A stretch of 64,000 bases of DNA, taken from Octadecabacter sp. SW4. GTDB lineage: Bacteria > Pseudomonadota > Alphaproteobacteria > Rhodobacterales > Rhodobacteraceae. The first letter of the stretch is position 1, and each line of letters opens with the position of its first letter. Made by a program: the position numbers and the translations under genes. The stretch spans positions 2,232,001 through 2,296,000 of the forward strand of contig NZ_CP042819.1 in assembly GCF_008065155.1 (NCBI RefSeq), in the 5' to 3' direction. The notes beneath the pieces were generated by a model. It did not search any database. It saw nothing but the letters and a program-made list of their open reading frames with translations, and was not told where the DNA came from. Below are positions 60,657-64,000 of the stretch, piece after piece.

Positions 60657-63029
60657 ATGTCTGAGAACGTCATTTGGTTTGAACACCTCGCGCGGGGCGA
60701 TGTTGCGCGCGTGGGTGGCAAGAATTCGTCACTGGGCGAAATGGTCCGCACGCTGGGGCCCAAGGGCATTGATGTGCCAACAGGTTTCGCGACCAGTTCG
60801 GACGCTTATCGCGGCTTTATTGCGGCCAACGATCTGCAAACCCGCATCGCCGCCGAAATGGATGCCCTTGCCACCCACAAGATCACCCTGCACGAGGCCG
60901 GCACCCGAATCCGTGCGATGATCAACGCGGGCGACTGGCCCGATGACCTGCGGGCCGATATCCTGACCGCCTACCGCGAAATGGCGCGCCGCACCGGGCA
61001 GGAAAATCCTTCCGTCGCCGTGCGATCCTCGGCAACTGCCGAAGACCTGCCCGATGCCAGTTTTGCCGGACAACAGGAAACATTCCTGAACGTCGAAGGG
61101 GATGCAGCCCTGCTGGCCGCCTGCAAGCGCTGCTATGCCTCGCTGTTCACCGACCGCGCGATCACCTACCGCACACTCCAGGGCTTTGATCATATGGCCG
61201 TGGCCCTGTCGATTGGCGTGCAGCAAATGGTGCGCTCGGATATCGGCGGATCGGGTGTGATGTTCTCTATCGACACGGAATCTGGCTTTGACAAGGTCGT
61301 GCTGATCAACGCCGCTTGGGGTTTGGGCGAAAACGTGGTGCAGGGGGCGGTCACGCCGGATGAATACATGGTCTACAAGCCCTTCCTGAAAGACAAAAAA
61401 CGCAAACCCATCGTTGAACGCACGCTTGGTGCCAAAGAAATCAAGATGATCTATGCAGGCGGCGGCAAGGCGGTGAAAAACGTGCGCACCAGCCGCGCCG
61501 AGCGCGCGCAGTTCGTGCTGTCCGAGGACGAAATCTGCGAATTGGCCCGCCAGGCCAGCACAATCGAAGACCACTATGGCTGCCCGATGGACATGGAGTG
61601 GGCGCGCGATGGCAACACCGGCAAGCTGTATATCGTGCAGGCGCGCCCCGAAACGGTGCAATCACGGGCCGAAGTCGGCGCGATGAAATCCTACAACGTG
61701 ACCGAAACCGGCGAACGCCTGTTAACGGGGCTATCCGTCGGCGGGGCCGTGGCGACGGGGGCCGTGTGCCTGATCGAAACCGCTGCCGACATCGACAATT
61801 TTGTCGACGGCGCAATCCTTGTGACCCAGACGACCGATCCCGATTGGGTGCCGATCATGAAGCGCGCCAGCGCCATCGTCACCGATCATGGCGGGCGCAC
61901 CAGCCACGCCGCGATTGTCAGCCGCGAATTGGGCCTGCCCGCCATCGTCGGCACCGGCAACGCCACCCATATCCTGCACGACGACCAAGAGATCACGGTC
62001 AGCTGCGCCGAGGGCGAAGAAGGCTATGTTTACGCCGGCTACGCCAAGATCGAGGTCGAGGATATCGATCTGGGCGATCTGCCCGACACGAAAACCAAGG
62101 TCATGTTCAATATGGCCAACCCGTCTGCGGCATCACGCTGGTGGCGGCTGCCTGCCGATGGTGTCGGGCTCGCGCGTATGGAATTCGTCGTCAACAACGC
62201 GATCAAGGTGCACCCGCTTGCGCTGACGCGGTTTGATCAGTTGACAGATGACGCCGTGAAAGATGAAATCGAGACCCTCACCCGTGGTTACGACCAAAAG
62301 CCGGAATACTTTGTCGATACGCTTGCGCTGGGTCTGTCGCGGATTGCCGCGGTGCATTACCCCAATCCGGTGATCGTGCGCATGTCGGATTTCAAGACCA
62401 ATGAATACGCGGCCCTTCTGGGCGGCACCCAGTTTGAACCCAAAGAGGAAAACCCGATGATCGGCTGGCGCGGCGCGTCCCGCTATTATTCGGATGCCTA
62501 CAAGGACGGGTTCGCGCTGGAATGTCAGGCCATCGCCAAGGCACGCGGCGTCAAGGGGTTCGACAACATCCTGATGATGATCCCCTTCTGCCGCACCCCC
62601 GACGAAGCCGACCGCGTGCTTGAGGTCATGGCCGAAAACGGGCTGGAACGCGGCAAGGATGGCTTGCAGGTCTATGTGATGTGCGAAATCCCTGCCAACG
62701 TCATTCTGGCCGAAGAATTTGCCAAACGGTTCGACGGGTTTTCAATTGGCTCGAATGACCTCACCCAGCTGACGCTTGGGGTGGACCGTGACAATGAAAC
62801 CCTCGCGCCGCTGTTCAAAGAGGACAACGCCGCCGTGCTTTGGATGATTGAACAGATGATCACCCGCGCCCATGCGGTCGGGGCCAAGGTCGGGTTCTGC
62901 GGTCAGGCGCCCAGTAACGATCCCGCCTTTGCCAAACGTCTGGTGGGGTTTGGAATTGATTCAATCTCGGTCACGCCGGATGCGTTTCGTAGTGTCAAAG
63001 CCAACGTGGCGGCCGCTGAAAAAGGATAA
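60657..63029 (+). CDS. ppsA: Phosphoenolpyruvate synthase
   Basis: A 790-residue gluconeogenic enzyme (pyruvate + ATP to PEP + AMP + Pi). The ATP-grasp domain (about 1-350) has GGKNSSLGEMVR and SVAVRSSATAEDLPDASFAGQQETF. The swivelling phosphohistidine domain has His417 in GGRTSHAAIVSRELGLPAIVG. The C-terminal barrel has GSNDLTQLTLGVDRD and ends with VGFCGQAPSNDP. All are intact. The ATG at 60657 has GGGAGA upstream. Its stop is only 2 bp from the mature 3' end of the convergent RNase P RNA. Confidence 0.95.
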   Translation: MSENVIWFEHLARGDVARVGGKNSSLGEMVRTLGPKGIDVPTGFATSSDAYRGFIAANDLQTRIAAEMDALATHKITLHEAGTRIRAMINAGDWPDDLRADILTAYREMARRTGQENPSVAVRSSATAEDLPDASFAGQQETFLNVEGDAALLAACKRCYASLFTDRAITYRTLQGFDHMAVALSIGVQQMVRSDIGGSGVMFSIDTESGFDKVVLINAAWGLGENVVQGAVTPDEYMVYKPFLKDKKRKPIVERTLGAKEIKMIYAGGGKAVKNVRTSRAERAQFVLSEDEICELARQASTIEDHYGCPMDMEWARDGNTGKLYIVQARPETVQSRAEVGAMKSYNVTETGERLLTGLSVGGAVATGAVCLIETAADIDNFVDGAILVTQTTDPDWVPIMKRASAIVTDHGGRTSHAAIVSRELGLPAIVGTGNATHILHDDQEITVSCAEGEEGYVYAGYAKIEVEDIDLGDLPDTKTKVMFNMANPSAASRWWRLPADGVGLARMEFVVNNAIKVHPLALTRFDQLTDDAVKDEIETLTRGYDQKPEYFVDTLALGLSRIAAVHYPNPVIVRMSDFKTNEYAALLGGTQFEPKEENPMIGWRGASRYYSDAYKDGFALECQAIAKARGVKGFDNILMMIPFCRTPDEADRVLEVMAENGLERGKDGLQVYVMCEIPANVILAEEFAKRFDGFSIGSNDLTQLTLGVDRDNETLAPLFKEDNAAVLWMIEQMITRAHAVGAKVGFCGQAPSNDPAFAKRLVGFGIDSISVTPDAFRSVKANVAAAEKG

Positions 63030-63031
63030 AT

Positions 63032-63425
63032 GCGCGGATGGCCTGTAAGCCGGATTCTGTCCATCGGGTTTCCCCGACTGGATGACCATTCATCTTGAGC
63101 GGCTGTTGCCAACCGCCCTCTAGCTGCCAACCCGGGCCCCTCGGGTTCAGGCATCCTTGCGGCGGTATGCCTTGCGGCACCTGCCCGCGCGGGGCCCCTA
63201 TTTGGCATTGCTCCTGGTGGGGCTTGCCGTGCCACCCGTGTTGCCACGCGTGCGGTGGGCTCTTACCCCACCGTTTCACCCTGACCCCGGATCACGTCCG
63301 GGGCGGTTTGTTTTCTGTGGCGCTTTCCCTAGGGTTTCCCCCGCCGGGCGTTACCCGGCACCATGCCTTGTGGAGTCCGGACTTTCCTCGGGTGTTGCCA
63401 CCCGCGGCCATCCAGCCATCCGCGC
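63032..63425 (-). ncRNA. rnpB: RNase P RNA, bacterial class A
   Basis: The catalytic RNA of RNase P, about 394 nt. Ends were set by the perfect 11-bp P1 helix GCGCGGATGGC/GCCATCCGCGC (63415-63425 with 63032-63042). Conserved regions on minus include GAGGAAAGTCCGGACTCCAC near the 5' end (CR-I) and ACAGAATCCGGCTTA near the 3' end (CR-V). GGGTAA and AGAGCCCACCG-type elements lie between. Confidence 0.95.
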
Positions 63426-63435
63426 GATCTGCGAC

Positions 63436-64000
63436 TTAGGCGCTGGAAACGGTTTGGTCAACGGGAAAGCGTTGGGCCAGTTGCGCGGCCAATGCGCAGT
63501 CAAAAGCGTCCAGCGGACCTGTCGCGCCCTGGCGGTGACGCAGGCGAAAGGCCGAAAGCAGGGCAGCGTGGTCGGCATCAGCGGTGTATCCGGCGACGCG
63601 CAAGTCATCGAAAAACCGCGCAGGATCAGTGTTTTGCCCGTCAATATGGGTCAGTTGAATGGACAGACCACCCCGCGCAAGGCGCGCCCAGTCAAACCGC
63701 GCGCCCGGGTCAATCTTGCGCCCCGGTGCCATGTCGGAATGGCCAATGACCCGCTGCGGGGGAATGTCCCAGCGCGCGACGATCCCCGCCAGCAACGCTT
63801 CCAATGCGTCCATCTGCGCGGCGGCAAAGGGCGCGGTGCCAATGTTGGACAATTCAATCCCGATGGACCGCGAATTGACGTCTTCCACGTCCCCCCAGCG
63901 GCCAGCGCCGGCGTGCCAGGCGCGCGCGTCTTCATCGACCAGTTGATCGACCTCGCCCCGCGCCGAGATGATGTAATGTGCCGAAACTTGCGCATCCGCG
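63436..64000 (-). CDS. N-acetylmuramoyl-L-alanine amidase (AmpD-like), 5' end outside window
   Basis: The last 187 or so residues of an Amidase_2 enzyme; the frame is open to the window edge, so the start is missing. Seen are SAHYIISARGEVDQLVDEDARAWHAGAG (zinc His in SAHY and the WHAG core), SIGIELSNIG, VIGHSDMAPGRKIDPGARFDW (second zinc His and the DP of the active site). It cleaves the amide between MurNAc and the stem peptide, in cell-wall recycling or remodelling. Localisation cannot be judged without the N-terminus. Confidence 0.9.
   Translation of the reverse strand, partial: ADAQVSAHYIISARGEVDQLVDEDARAWHAGAGRWGDVEDVNSRSIGIELSNIGTAPFAAAQMDALEALLAGIVARWDIPPQRVIGHSDMAPGRKIDPGARFDWARLARGGLSIQLTHIDGQNTDPARFFDDLRVAGYTADADHAALLSAFRLRHRQGATGPLDAFDCALAAQLAQRFPVDQTVSSA

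Noticed and set aside
1..64000. CRISPR arrays, prophage, integrases, toxin-antitoxin or restriction systems
   Set aside because: No regularly spaced repeat array and no protein with such signatures was found on either strand.

Overview
The window looks like chromosomal DNA of a marine alphaproteobacterium of the order Rhodobacterales (Roseobacter group). This rests on GC-rich codon use, Rhodobacterales-type small genes (DUF6476-, DUF6324-, DUF4389- and DUF1127-like), the rpoD-dnaG arrangement, the nrdR/rib/nusB cluster, and a tRNA-His that lacks the G-1 nucleotide, an alphaproteobacterial trait. The species cannot be told from the sequence. Most of the window is housekeeping DNA. I see no CRISPR array, prophage, transposase, integrase, rRNA operon or recognisable defence system.

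Layout. 1-5.3 kb: end of an amidohydrolase, the peptidase PepF, small membrane proteins, an oxidoreductase, a DksA-like zinc protein and the heat-shock sigma factor RpoH. 5.6-8.2 kb: an Nramp metal transporter, an RluA/RluD pseudouridine synthase and a DUF6476-like gene. 8.2-16 kb: a regulated catabolic island. A response regulator, histidine kinase and periplasmic binding protein (minus strand) face a tightly overlapped plus-strand operon of tripartite tricarboxylate transporter genes tctC-tctB-tctA plus an AtuA-family protein and a DUF4387 protein. 16-18.3 kb: tRNA-His, a frameshifted mmcB, and an ArsR-SRPBCC operon with a well-formed promoter and operator. 18.35-18.55 kb: an apparently empty gap that holds a promoter and a long-hairpin RNA resembling 6S RNA. 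18.7-19.8 kb: two small membrane-protein genes flanked by 63-bp direct repeats.

19.8-29.1 kb: riboflavin genes (nusB, ribH, ribB, ribE | ribD, nrdR) split by three plus-strand capsule genes (kpsS, a Wza/KpsD-like lipoprotein, kpsC). 29-34 kb: a secreted protein, an M20 amidohydrolase, a TPR-sulfotransferase and small hypotheticals. 34-38 kb: rpoD and dnaG. 38-45 kb: a DMT exporter, a leucine-rich-repeat lipoprotein, YebC, and two SLC13/RCK permeases around a glutamine amidotransferase. 45-53.7 kb: a TIGR00282 phosphoesterase, 5-formyl-THF cyclo-ligase, MgtE, guanine deaminase, a CAP lipoprotein, an 8-oxoguanine deaminase-like enzyme, a transglutaminase, a HisN-type phosphatase and an XRE regulator. 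54-64 kb: a quinone oxidoreductase with a LysR regulator, DUF1127, a Bax-inhibitor-1 protein, a split and apparently decayed PEP/pyruvate-binding gene, MAPEG, ribosomal protein L33, PEP synthase, RNase P RNA and the start-truncated end of an AmpD-like amidase.

The most interesting points are the sensor/transporter/AtuA-DUF4387 operon with an OmpR-style repeat operator, the candidate 6S RNA, the repeat-flanked cassette, a 36-codon reading frame that carries the ribH ribosome-binding site, a cluster of GANTC methylation sites upstream of rpoD, and five convergent pairs that end in exactly 4-nt stop-codon overlaps. All family names come from motif recognition by eye; no database search was possible.
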